Position numbers and translations under genes: made by a program
NCBI GenBank assembly: GCA_905210385.1
Contig: CAJLWS010000035.1
Span: 1-9,908 of the forward strand
Origin: an uncultured Eubacteriales bacterium
GTDB lineage: Bacteria > Bacillota > Clostridia > Oscillospirales > Oscillospiraceae
DNA length: 9,908 nt
Direction of reading: 5' to 3'
Part shown: positions 1-7,729 of the stretch, one piece after another
Layout: every line of letters begins with the position of its first letter
How positions within the stretch are numbered: the stretch's first letter is position 1
The notes under the pieces: model-generated
The model's input: the letters and a program-made list of their open reading frames with translations, nothing else
Databases searched by the model: none
What the model was told of the DNA's origin: nothing

Positions 1-561
1 TAAATACTTATCCATATCAAGAGTGGTTCTTCCAAGCTCTTTATCTTTCGCGTGTGCCGTCAGGATCGTCTGCTTTAAGAAATCCGACCGGATTCCATTC
101 AGTCCCGACTGGGCCAGTGTCACTCCGTCCGGATTACTCATAGGAATCATGTGAACCGCCACCTGCTGAAACAGATCCGAAAGGGCTGTATTGTCATAAT
201 GACCCATATCATAAAAATTCAACGCCGTCTCCAGCTGCTTCATCATCAGAAGCGGCGTCATATACTCTCTCGCATGGATCGCACCCTGCATCAGAATATG
301 CTTCGGCGCATTGACATTTCCCACGATCACCTCGTAGATGTCCCGTCCATCCTGGGATCTGCCAATCACATTGACCTGCATTTTATCGCCGTACCGCTCT
401 TTCAGGGCATTGATATCCGCCACCATCTGGTCATAAGTATATTTCTCCACCGGTTTCACCACCGGATTTGGGATCATCGCATCCAAAAAATCATTAGAAG
501 GGATCAACGCATTACCAACTGCACTGCTCACATTCTCCTCTTCCCGGATACCCGGTCCAAT
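1..561 (-). other. M14-family zinc carboxypeptidase domain continuing the recA frame (partial)
   Basis: From about residue 320 of the recA frame the translation is a metallocarboxypeptidase. It shows the lead-in VEKYTYDQMVADINALKERY, then IGRSQDGRDIY, the zinc motif HxxE as IHAREY (His415, Glu418) with Arg417 beside it, and the IPMSNPDGV segment (NPDG at 124-135). The third zinc ligand and the catalytic Glu would lie beyond the window edge. M14 enzymes of Firmicutes are usually secreted and cut peptides or cell-wall peptides; a signal peptide would be expected but is replaced here by RecA. Base composition is near 43% GC, with AT-ending codons, against about 63% in recA. The fold assignment is strong. 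The junction at about 540-562 is either a rearrangement or an assembly chimera. Confidence 0.82.
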
Positions 562-1518
562 TTCCTTCACCGCATCCCGGCCCTGGCCCAGGCGGGTCTC
601 CCCCATGGAGAACCAGGAACCGGACTTCTGGATGATGTCCAGCCGGACGGCCAGGTCCACCAGTTCACCCAGCTTGGAGATACCCTCTCCATACATGATC
701 TCGAACTCCGCCTCCCGGAAGGGGGGAGCCACTTTATTCTTCACGATCTTGGCCCGGGTGCGGTTGCCCACCACCTCAGAGCCGTTCTTGATGGCCTCGA
801 TCCGGCGCACCTCAATGCGCACCGAGGCGTAAAACTTCAACGCCCGGCCGCCAGTGGTAACCTCAGGATTGCCGTAGACCACGCCCACTTTCTCCCGCAG
901 CTGGTTGATAAAGATGACGATGCAGTTGGTCTTGGAGATGGAGCCGGCCAGCTTGCGCAGGGCCTGGCTCATCAGCCGGGCCAGCAAACCCACATGGGAG
1001 TCCCCCATGTCTCCCTCAATCTCTGCACGGGGCGTCAGGGCAGCTACCGAATCCACTACCACCACGTCTATGGCGCCGGAGCGCACCAATGCCTCACAGA
1101 TCTCTAGTCCTTGCTCTCCGGTGTCCGGCTGGGAGATGAGCATGGAGTCGATATCCACCCCCAGGGCCCGGGCATAGGTGGGATCCAGAGCGTGCTCGGC
1201 GTCAATAAATGCCACCTCGCCTCCCCGCTTCTGGGCCTCCGCCACAATGTGCAGGGCCAGGGTGGTCTTACCCGAGGACTCGGGGCCGTAGATCTCAATG
1301 ATGCGCCCCTTGGGCACGCCACCGACCCCCAGGGCAATGTCTAGGGAGAGGGAGCCGGTGGGGACAGCCTCCACCACGATATGGGAGTTCTCTCCCAGCC
1401 GCATGATGGAGCCCTTTCCAAACTCCCGCTCAATCTGAGCAATGGCGGTATCCAGCGCTCGCTTCCTATCGGAGGCGGGGGATGGGCTGTCCACCGCCAC
1501 GCGTTTTTTCTCTGCCAT
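1..1518 (-). CDS. recA: RecA recombinase, C-terminally truncated and running in frame into an M14 peptidase; 3' end off window
   Basis: RecA forms ATP-dependent filaments on single-stranded DNA, drives strand exchange and triggers LexA cleavage in the cytoplasm. The ATG at 1518 follows a GGAAAGGAAGAG ribosome site. Visible are the N-terminal region ending FGKGSIMRLG, Walker A GPESSGKT (residues 78-85), the DAEHALDP segment, Walker B VVVVDSVAAL, the L2 loop around FINQLREKVGVVYGNPE, and the C-terminal domain ending GETRLGQGRDAVKE (to about residue 319). A normal RecA has about 30 further residues of C-terminal helices and an acidic tail. Here the frame stays open and becomes M14 peptidase sequence down to position 1 (506 codons in view). 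It lies 73 bp after prmC on the same strand, so it is probably co-transcribed, though it may have its own promoter. RecA identity is certain; whether the fusion is real is doubtful. Confidence 0.9.
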   Translation of the reverse strand, partial: MAEKKRVAVDSPSPASDRKRALDTAIAQIEREFGKGSIMRLGENSHIVVEAVPTGSLSLDIALGVGGVPKGRIIEIYGPESSGKTTLALHIVAEAQKRGGEVAFIDAEHALDPTYARALGVDIDSMLISQPDTGEQGLEICEALVRSGAIDVVVVDSVAALTPRAEIEGDMGDSHVGLLARLMSQALRKLAGSISKTNCIVIFINQLREKVGVVYGNPEVTTGGRALKFYASVRIEVRRIEAIKNGSEVVGNRTRAKIVKNKVAPPFREAEFEIMYGEGISKLGELVDLAVRLDIIQKSGSWFSMGETRLGQGRDAVKEIGPGIREEENVSSAVGNALIPSNDFLDAMIPNPVVKPVEKYTYDQMVADINALKERYGDKMQVNVIGRSQDGRDIYEVIVGNVNAPKHILMQGAIHAREYMTPLLMMKQLETALNFYDMGHYDNTALSDLFQQVAVHMIPMSNPDGVTLAQSGLNGIRSDFLKQTILTAHAKDKELGRTTLDMDKYL

Positions 1519-1591
1519 ACTTTTTCTCTTCCTTTCCAGGTCGACGTTTTGCCGACCCCCACTCATTTCTCCATGCTCCGCCGGACTCAAC

Positions 1592-2479
1592 TCATTCAGA
1601 TTCCCCGTCCCGCTGATCCAACGGACGGATTCCCGTCACTACCCGCCAGTTCCCGCCGGCGTCCTGGAAGGAATGGATGTCTATATATCCTTGGCGACGC
1701 AAGATGTACTCCACGTCAGGCGCTTGGTTCCATCCCACCTCATAAGCCAGCATACCCTCCTGGCACAACGCCGCTTTCCACCGATCACTCACCGCCCGGT
1801 AGAAGCTCAATCCATCCTCCCCGCCGTCCAGGGCCTGCCTGGGCTCATAATCCCGCACGGACGGTTCCAGCATTTCCAGATCTCCGGTGGGAATATAGGG
1901 GGGATTACACAGAATCAGGTCAAAGTCCCGTAGCAGCACCGGCGGAGGCGCTAGCGCGTCTGCCCGTGCAGCGCTCACCCGGGCTCCTAGGCCGCACCGC
2001 TGAATATTCTGCCGGCAGGTCCGCAAGGCGTCCTCCGACCAGTCGGCCAGCACCACATGACAGTCCGGGCAGTTGTCCGCCACCGCCAGCCCTACACACC
2101 CGCTGCCCGCGCACAGGTCCAGCACCCGAGCAGGTCGGTTCAGTCCTCGGACAAACAGGATGCCCCGTTCCGCCAAAGTCTCGGTGTCCGGTCTGGGGAT
2201 GAGCACATCCCGGCAGATGTTCAGGGTCAGACCGTAAAATTCCCATTCCCCGATGATATACGCCACCGGCTCTCCCTTCAGTCGGCGCTCCAATAGCGCG
2301 GCGAAACGCTGCTCTACCCCGTCCGGAGCATAGAGAGACAGGTCCCGGAGCAACTCTTGGCGGCTCTTGCCCGCAGCGTGGGCCAACAGCTCCCGTGCCT
2401 CCAGCTGGGCCGCCTCCACCCCTGCCCGGCGCAGGGCCCGGCGGGCATCCAGATATAGATTATTATAAGTGGCTGCCAC
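1592..2479 (-). CDS. prmC: Peptide chain release factor N5-glutamine methyltransferase
   Basis: PrmC methylates the glutamine of the GGQ motif in release factors RF1 and RF2 using S-adenosylmethionine, raising termination efficiency. The 295-residue protein is of normal family length. It has a helical N-terminal domain (about 1-75), GEWEFYGLTL and IPRPDTE (94-100), the SAM-binding loop VLDLCAGSGCVGLA (119-132), and the substrate motif NPPY (192-195) followed by the conserved EP..AL.GG.DGL stretch. The start is GTG at 2479; the ribosome site GGAG sits seven bases upstream. It lies 61 bp after the DUF1385 gene. DUF1385-prmC pairing is common in Firmicutes, where prfA often follows; here recA follows instead. 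A cytoplasmic housekeeping enzyme. Confidence 0.93.
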   Translation of the reverse strand: MAATYNNLYLDARRALRRAGVEAAQLEARELLAHAAGKSRQELLRDLSLYAPDGVEQRFAALLERRLKGEPVAYIIGEWEFYGLTLNICRDVLIPRPDTETLAERGILFVRGLNRPARVLDLCAGSGCVGLAVADNCPDCHVVLADWSEDALRTCRQNIQRCGLGARVSAARADALAPPPVLLRDFDLILCNPPYIPTGDLEMLEPSVRDYEPRQALDGGEDGLSFYRAVSDRWKAALCQEGMLAYEVGWNQAPDVEYILRRQGYIDIHSFQDAGGNWRVVTGIRPLDQRDGESE

Positions 2480-2540
2480 GACCTCGCTCCCTTTTCCTCA
2501 CATTGTCCCCGCTGGTTCCAAACAGACCTTCACTGCGGAC

Positions 2541-3515
2541 TCACCAGCGGTCCGCCCCCTTCTCCTCCGGCAGAACCAGTTTGAGAGCGGCGATGCCCAC
2601 CTCGATCATGGAGTCGTCCGGCTCAAAGGTGGTGAAGTTCTGCATCCACATCCCCGGGGCCCGCAGGAAGCGGGACACCGGGCCGTCATGGCCGCCCACA
2701 TAGCGATTGAACTCGTAGGTCACCCCCACGATGAGGGGCAGCAGCAGCAGGTGAAGCAGCATCCGCAGCCAGGTGTTCTCGATCTCCAGGGGAGTAAAGA
2801 TGATGATGGACAGGAAGATGGATACCACGATGACCACGAAGAGGAAGCTGGTACCGCACCGTGGGTGATGCCGGGGCTGCTTTCTCACGTTTTCTACCGT
2901 CAGCTCCAGCCCGTTCTCGTAGCAGTAGATGGTCTTATGCTCCGCTCCGTGGTACTCGAAGACCCGGTGGATCTCCTTCAGCCGGGAGCACAGGAAGAGG
3001 TAGAGCAGGAAGATGACTACCTTCAGCACCCCCTCCAGCACCGCCCGGAACCAAAGGGGCATCCCCGTCCATACCAGACCGATCAGTCCCGTGACAGCGG
3101 TGGGCAGCAGGATGAACAGCCCCACGGAAAAGGCGATGCCCAGCACCGCCGCAATGGTGATGATGAGGGAAGCCGCCTTTTCCTCTGAAAAGTGCTCGGC
3201 AATCCACTTGTCTAGGCCGGTAAGTTCCTCTGGTTCTCCGGTTCCGTCGTCAGATACCTCTGCAGAGTGCATCAGCGCCTTTACTCCATTGACCATGGAA
3301 CCGCAAAATACGAATACCCCCCGGACGAAGGGTATCCTAGCCAAGCCCGTCCGCTTTTTCACTGGGCTGGTGGTAATATCCAATGTACCATCCGGCTTGC
3401 GCACTACCACCGCCCGGCGCTCCGGCCCCTGCATCATAATCCCCTCGATGAGGGCCTGCCCACCGCAGGTTGTCTTATAGGGTGTTGAGCAAACCTGCGG
3501 ATCTTTCTTTGCCAT
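2541..3515 (-). CDS. DUF1385 integral membrane protein (YqhQ-like)
   Basis: This is a DUF1385 protein of 324 residues, the family of B. subtilis YqhQ, whose biochemical role is not established. Family hallmarks are visible: GGQALIEGIMMQGP (18-31), FEYHGAEHKTIYCYE (186-200) with its clustered His and Glu residues, and HPRCGTSFLF (217-226). About four hydrophobic membrane segments are seen at roughly 115-148, 157-176, 222-240 and 250-268, so it should sit in the cytoplasmic membrane. The conserved His/Glu/Cys residues suggest a metal site or catalysis, but that is inference. The ATG at 3515 has a strong AAAGGAG eight bases upstream. It is the first gene of the DUF1385-prmC-recA group and is preceded by a well-formed promoter. 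Confidence 0.9.
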   Translation of the reverse strand: MAKKDPQVCSTPYKTTCGGQALIEGIMMQGPERRAVVVRKPDGTLDITTSPVKKRTGLARIPFVRGVFVFCGSMVNGVKALMHSAEVSDDGTGEPEELTGLDKWIAEHFSEEKAASLIITIAAVLGIAFSVGLFILLPTAVTGLIGLVWTGMPLWFRAVLEGVLKVVIFLLYLFLCSRLKEIHRVFEYHGAEHKTIYCYENGLELTVENVRKQPRHHPRCGTSFLFVVIVVSIFLSIIIFTPLEIENTWLRMLLHLLLLPLIVGVTYEFNRYVGGHDGPVSRFLRAPGMWMQNFTTFEPDDSMIEVGIAALKLVLPEEKGADRW

Positions 3516-3608
3516 TCGTGTTTCTCCTTTGAACGGTCCGGCCCCTGGAAGCGGCCCTGTCCTTGGCCTGCGGCCTGAACCTGCGGTTTCTTCCAGAAAC
3601 TCGGTCTT

Positions 3609-3637
3609 ATTTTATCAGTCTTCTCGGAAAATTGCAA
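3609..3637 (-). promoter_or_regulatory. Sigma-A-type promoter for DUF1385-prmC-recA
   Basis: On the minus strand, TTGCAA (3632-3637) is separated by 17 bases from TAAAAT (3609-3614), which is preceded by TGA, an extended -10 form. It lies in the 151-bp gap after the histidine kinase and points at the DUF1385 gene, giving a leader of about 90 nt. The -35 sits at the centre of a dyad, TTCTCGG-N10-CCGAGAA (3621-3644), which could be an operator. The rest of the gap shows no RNA gene. Confidence 0.6.
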
Positions 3638-3666
3638 CCGAGAAAATCGAACTTTTGTTTCATTTT

Positions 3667-5208
3667 TCAATCCCCATGGATCGGCAGGCGCAGGGTGACC
3701 ATGCAGCCGCCTCCCTCCGCGTTCCCAATTTCCATGGTGCCGTTGTGCGCCTGTATGATCTCCTCGCACACCGCCAAACCAATACCGGAGCCCCGTGCTT
3801 TGGACGAGCCCTTATAGAATTTGTACTTAATAAAAGGCAGTTCCTCCTCCGGCACACCGGGGCCATAGTCCCGGATGCGGATCAGCACATCGTCCCCCGA
3901 CTGTCGGATGGATACATCTACCCTGCCCCCGGATCCGCCGTGCTTGTCGGCATTATCCAGCAGGTTACAGAACACCTGCCGCAGCCGCTCCGGGTCGCCG
4001 CTGATGGGGGGGAATTCCTCCTCACACTCATCGTACACCAACTCCAGTCCCTTGCGTCGGAAAAACTCCCGGTAGGTGTACACCGCGTCCTCCAGCTCCG
4101 CTTTGATGTCCATAGGCTCCACCGACAGGTTAAACCGCCCAGTCTCGATCCGGGAGAACTCTAGCAGCTCTTCCACCATATTGGTCAGCCGCCGGGCCTC
4201 GGAAACAATGATGCCCATGCCTTTCTTCACATCCTGGGCATCCCGTACCTCGCCGTTATATAGGGTCTCCGCCCAGCCGTTGATGGCGGTCAAGGGGGTG
4301 CGCAGCTCATGGGACACCGAGGAGATGAATTCCGACTGGGTCTTCTCCGCCTGGTCGATCTTCAGGGACATATCGTTGATGGCGTCCACCAGGTCGCCAA
4401 TCTCGTCATCTGACCGCTTTTCCAGCTGGACACCATAGCTGCCCGTAGCGATACGCTTGGCTGTTTCCGTCACCCGGGACACCGGCTCCAGCACAGACCG
4501 GCTGAAATAGACAGTATAGATCCACATCATAGCCACGATAAACAATCCCACCGCCGCCATGCTCAGTACCACCCGGATCATCTGGGCATCCATCAGCCGC
4601 AGGGAGGTAACGAACCGCACTACTCCCACCAAGGTGCCGTTGTAGACAATGGGAGCGGACACCGCCATAATATGATCCCCGGTGGAGGGATCCTCTCCCT
4701 CCCAGGAACGCATGGTCTGGGTCTCGATGGCCTGGGTCACATCGGGCGTACCGGGAAAACCTCCGGAGATGTCCATCAGAGAGGTCATACGCACCCAGCC
4801 CGTGGCGCTGAGAAACTGCACCTCGATGACGTCCCGGTCCTCAAATTGATTGATGAACTGCCGGGCGGAATACAGGTAGGTACTCTCGGTAAAGTTTCGG
4901 AACATCCCTGCCGCTGTCTGAGCGCTACTCTCCAGGGAAGCCCGCATGGTGGAGATATAGTAGTTGGAGATGGCCAGGGTCAGGGCGGTCACCGCTACGG
5001 CCACGATGCAGAAGGTTGTCAAAACAGAGTTGATCAGCCACCGTCGGCGGATGGCTCCTGAGGAATGTTTTTTCTTCTTTTCCCGTTTCTCTTTCTTTTC
5101 GGGCTCTTCCCCTTCCGGCTTGCTCTTTTCCCTGCGGATGGGCTCCTTCCGTTTTCTTCGATGGCTTCTGGCAGCCTGCCGCTGCTGCTGTTTCTCCTCT
5201 TCAGACAC
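3667..5208 (-). CDS. Membrane sensor histidine kinase with HAMP domain
   Basis: A class I two-component sensor kinase that autophosphorylates on histidine and passes phosphate to the response regulator encoded upstream. In order (513-residue numbering): a Lys/Glu/Arg-rich cytoplasmic tail (1-52), membrane helix 1 (about 57-80), an extracytoplasmic sensing region (about 81-211), membrane helix 2 (about 212-236), HAMP (about 237-289), H-box SVSHELRTPL with phospho-acceptor His300, N-box NLLDNADKHG, G1 DYGPGV and G2 GSGIGLA. All catalytic boxes are intact. I chose GTG at 5208 because AGGAGG lies eight bases before it; the ATG at 5232 would be eight codons longer and would overlap that ribosome site. 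The spacing from the regulator is about 170 bp, long for a paired kinase. The ligand is unknown. Confidence 0.92.
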   Translation of the reverse strand: MSEEEKQQQRQAARSHRRKRKEPIRREKSKPEGEEPEKKEKREKKKKHSSGAIRRRWLINSVLTTFCIVAVAVTALTLAISNYYISTMRASLESSAQTAAGMFRNFTESTYLYSARQFINQFEDRDVIEVQFLSATGWVRMTSLMDISGGFPGTPDVTQAIETQTMRSWEGEDPSTGDHIMAVSAPIVYNGTLVGVVRFVTSLRLMDAQMIRVVLSMAAVGLFIVAMMWIYTVYFSRSVLEPVSRVTETAKRIATGSYGVQLEKRSDDEIGDLVDAINDMSLKIDQAEKTQSEFISSVSHELRTPLTAINGWAETLYNGEVRDAQDVKKGMGIIVSEARRLTNMVEELLEFSRIETGRFNLSVEPMDIKAELEDAVYTYREFFRRKGLELVYDECEEEFPPISGDPERLRQVFCNLLDNADKHGGSGGRVDVSIRQSGDDVLIRIRDYGPGVPEEELPFIKYKFYKGSSKARGSGIGLAVCEEIIQAHNGTMEIGNAEGGGCMVTLRLPIHGD

Positions 5209-5381
5209 CGTACGCACCTCCTCCCTTTCCATCTCTTTCGCTCAGGTTCAGGCCCACGCTGCCCTCCGGCACCTAAGGCTCCTCACTTGCAGCCGCAATC
5301 TCAAGCAATCGAAACGCAGGCGGGGAGCCGGGGACCCTGTTTGCATTCCAACTGCCGGAAATAGACCCCGCCGCGCCTGAC

Positions 5382-6071
5382 TCAGACCCCCCACTTGTAC
5401 CCGTAGCCCCACACCGTGGTAACATAGGTGGGATTCTGGGGATCATCCTCCAGCTTAATGCGCAGCCGGCGGATGTTCACGTCTACAATCTTCAGCTCCC
5501 CGATATAGTCCTTTCCCCATACTGCCTCCAGAATTTCCTCCCGTGACAGGGCCTTCCCTGGATTGTCCATGAACAGCTTGACGATGGAGTACTCCACCTG
5601 GGTGAGTTTGATCCGCTGGCCATTCTTCTCCAGGGTGCGGTTGCGGGTGTTGAGCAGGAAGGGAGGCTGGCTGATCTCATCCTTGTCCCGCAGTGTCTCG
5701 CCCCCCGCCCGGCGGTAAAGGGCATCCACCCGAGCGGTAAGTTCTGCCGGGGAGAAGGGCTTGGTCACATAGTCGTCCGCCCCAGTCATCAGCCCCGTCA
5801 CCTTATCCATCTCCTGGGTACGTGCGGTGAGCATGATGATGCCAATCTGGGGATTGCCCGCCCGGATACGGCGGCACACCTCGAAACCGTCAATTTCCCC
5901 AGGGAGCATGATATCCAGCAGCACCACCTTGGTATCCGGATTCTTCCGGATCTGCTCCAGGGCCTCTTCCCCATCTCCGGCCTCTATGGTCTCATAACCC
6001 GCCCGTTTCAGATTGATGACCACAAAGCTGCGAATATTCGGTTCGTCTTCCAATACCAAAACCTTTCTCAT
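5382..6071 (-). CDS. OmpR/PhoB-family response regulator
   Basis: A 229-residue DNA-binding response regulator. The receiver domain (about 1-120) has the acidic pocket Glu8-Asp9, phospho-acceptor Asp53 in VVLLDIMLPG, switch Thr82 and Lys104 in YVTKPFSPAEL. The winged-helix output domain (about 130-229) carries LTQVEYSIVKLFMDNPGKALSREEIL and ends with the typical YVTTVWGYGYKW. ATG at 6071 is preceded by GGAAAGGAG six bases upstream. It begins 21 bp after the lipoprotein gene stops, so the two are co-transcribed, and it is followed by its likely partner kinase. The regulated genes cannot be read from this window. Confidence 0.95.
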   Translation of the reverse strand: MRKVLVLEDEPNIRSFVVINLKRAGYETIEAGDGEEALEQIRKNPDTKVVLLDIMLPGEIDGFEVCRRIRAGNPQIGIIMLTARTQEMDKVTGLMTGADDYVTKPFSPAELTARVDALYRRAGGETLRDKDEISQPPFLLNTRNRTLEKNGQRIKLTQVEYSIVKLFMDNPGKALSREEILEAVWGKDYIGELKIVDVNIRRLRIKLEDDPQNPTYVTTVWGYGYKWGV

Positions 6072-6092
6072 GACAGGCTCCTTTCCCGCTCA

Positions 6093-7499
6093 TTATCCGG
6101 ACCAGGACGTGGTGATCAGCCGAAAGCGCTGTGTCAGCTGCTCCTGGTCCACCTCACAGTCCCATATATTTTCGTTCAAGGTGGCGGCGTAAATGGTAGT
6201 GCCGTCGTTGTTCAGGACAAACCTGCCAGCACGGCTGGCCCTGGTTTCACGGTTATTCCCAGTCAGGGTATAAATGCTCAGGAACGCCGTGGGTTCACTC
6301 TCGTCCGCGTCCGGCCAGTAGTAGAAGACCACCGCCCGCTCTCCCCGGCTGCTGAGGCTGTCGTCCCTGGCCACGGTGATATTGCCTGGCCAGCTGTCCG
6401 GCAGCAGAAGATACCATCCGTCCGTGACCGAGTGGTAGGTGACACAACTAGTAGCCGGTTCACCCTGGCTGTCAAACTGCCGCCAGTGGATCACATAGTA
6501 GGCGGGGGTTGATGCCGGTGGCGACAAAGCGGCAGAGCTCTCTACATCCCCTTCCAGACTGGGCACCTGGACGGGCAACGGAATTTCCAGCACTCCGTCC
6601 CCGTTAATATCTGTGGCCGCCACATCCGTATAGGCGCGGAATGTGGCTGAGCTGATGCCGCTGGCCTCATCCCGGGTCACATTGCGCAGCCCATCCGGCC
6701 CCAGGGTGAGAATATCCGTGAGAACGCCCCCATCCGTTTCCGCAGTGACATAGACGCATGGGGTCCCGTCAGATAGAACCCCGGAGTTCCCCGCAATCCC
6801 TTCCACAATATTGTCCGACAGCGGGGCGGTGTAGACCATAGTCATGACGCCCTCCTGATATCGGTAATATTCCGCCCGGTTTCCTCCCACCTGCCCGGTG
6901 CTGTTCTGCTGCAGTACCAGCAGTTCCCTGCCGTTGGCGGCATCGCCGTCCAGGTCATCCACCAGGTAACTGGCGTTATAGGTGGTGTTCATCAGCTCTA
7001 CAGCCCCGGTGGTATTGATCATATGGGTGGTGAGAATATGGACCCGGGCGCTCATCTGCCAGCTGATGATCAGCTCCTCTACCCCATCCCCCGTCAGATC
7101 CTCATAGGCCACAGAATTGATGGAGGTGCCGTCCCCGGCAATCTCATGGGTCCTTACAAATTCCCCATCATTTCCACGTCGGAATAGGCACACCCGTAGA
7201 GGCTGCTCCTCCGCAGCAGTCACCCGGAGAAAAACCACGGCGGTCTCTTGCACCCTGTCATTGTCCAGATCCAGAAGCTGAACAGTGGAGGTATTGCTGC
7301 CATAGCTGATGGTGGCGTACTCTGCACCCAGCTCGTCCATGGTCTCCTGGATGGTCTCCTCCAGGCTGGTATATGCTTCTGGCAATGCCGGCAGAATATA
7401 GAGGTCGTCCACAGACTGGAACAGGCAGCCGGTGCACCCCAGCATCAGCAATCCCGCCAGGGCGATCAGCCTAAGTCCGCCCAAAAATCTTTTCCTCAC
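6093..7499 (-). CDS. Putative lipoprotein with FG-GAP/VCBS-like repeats
   Basis: I do not recognise a named family for this 468-residue protein. It starts with a basic region and a hydrophobic helix ending LLMLGCTGC, a lipoprotein-type signal with candidate lipidated Cys22 (or Cys25), so it is probably anchored outside the membrane. The body has recurring acidic calcium-binding-like motifs: LLDLDNDRVQETAV (75-88), EDLTGDGVEELII (133-145), DDLDGDAANGRELLVL (181-196) and TDINGDGVLEI (296-306). These resemble FG-GAP or VCBS blades of a beta-propeller. The GTG at 7499 is chosen because AGGAGG lies seven bases upstream and because this start puts the signal peptide at the N-terminus; an ATG at 7595 would add 32 non-signal residues. 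It is first in an operon with the regulator and kinase, so a link to signal input is plausible but unproven. Confidence 0.8.
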   Translation of the reverse strand: MRKRFLGGLRLIALAGLLMLGCTGCLFQSVDDLYILPALPEAYTSLEETIQETMDELGAEYATISYGSNTSTVQLLDLDNDRVQETAVVFLRVTAAEEQPLRVCLFRRGNDGEFVRTHEIAGDGTSINSVAYEDLTGDGVEELIISWQMSARVHILTTHMINTTGAVELMNTTYNASYLVDDLDGDAANGRELLVLQQNSTGQVGGNRAEYYRYQEGVMTMVYTAPLSDNIVEGIAGNSGVLSDGTPCVYVTAETDGGVLTDILTLGPDGLRNVTRDEASGISSATFRAYTDVAATDINGDGVLEIPLPVQVPSLEGDVESSAALSPPASTPAYYVIHWRQFDSQGEPATSCVTYHSVTDGWYLLLPDSWPGNITVARDDSLSSRGERAVVFYYWPDADESEPTAFLSIYTLTGNNRETRASRAGRFVLNNDGTTIYAATLNENIWDCEVDQEQLTQRFRLITTSWSG

Positions 7500-7585
7500 G
7501 CAGCATCCTCCTTTCTCGCCAGGCTCCATCTTACTGCCCAGTCCCGGCGACTCCGGCCCGGCCCGGCACAGTACAGTTATTTTAC

Positions 7586-7594
7586 ATTGTAACA
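7586..7594 (-). promoter_or_regulatory. Candidate extended -10 promoter for the lipoprotein / two-component operon
   Basis: On the minus strand TGTTACAAT forms an extended -10 element about 90 bases before the lipoprotein GTG. The -35 position 17 bases upstream (AGTCAA at 7609-7614) is a poor match, so the call rests on the extended -10 alone. The surrounding 7570-7680 stretch is AT-rich, unlike the coding DNA, as expected for a promoter region. Confidence 0.4.
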
Positions 7595-7632
7595 TAAAAC
7601 TACAGCCTTTGACTATGAATTTTTCATAAAAA

Positions 7633-7659
7633 TTCAGGAAAAAACCTCCTGAAAAAATT
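7633..7659. other. AT-rich hairpin between divergent promoters
   Basis: TTCAGGA (7633-7639) and TCCTGAA (7647-7653) pair around a seven-base loop. On the minus strand the hairpin is followed directly by a run of T, so it could be a weak terminator for transcripts coming through the tRNA region from asnB. On + it is followed by five A then T. A role is uncertain. Confidence 0.35.
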
Positions 7660-7673
7660 TTTGAAATTCGTGC

Positions 7674-7702
7674 TTTACAACGCCGTCAAATCCTGCTATA
7701 CT
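7674..7702 (+). promoter_or_regulatory. Promoter of tRNA-Arg
   Basis: TTTACA (7674-7679), a 17-base spacer, and TATACT (7697-7702) preceded by TGC, an extended -10. Transcription would begin near 7709, leaving about 20 bases before the tRNA. The spacing and position are those expected for a stable-RNA promoter. Confidence 0.7.
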
Positions 7703-7729
7703 ATTTTAGCGTTCAGATCATTAGTCCAC

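Noticed and set aside
151..1107. Long + strand reading frame opposite recA/M14
   Set aside because: It is the antisense shadow of the true minus-strand frame. Its translation is His/Arg-rich with no family features, while the opposite strand gives unmistakable RecA and M14 motifs.
1519..1591. LexA (SOS) box before recA
   Set aside because: No CGAAC-N4-GTTCG-like site can be found in the 73-bp gap; control may lie in the upstream promoter.
1381..3188. Long + strand frames opposite recA, prmC and DUF1385
   Set aside because: Pro/Arg/His-rich antisense shadows in GC-rich DNA with no ribosome site; the minus-strand genes explain the region.
3621..3644. Terminator after the histidine kinase
   Set aside because: The stem TTCTCGG/CCGAGAA has no T run after it on the minus strand and overlaps a good promoter, so it was treated as an operator-like dyad.
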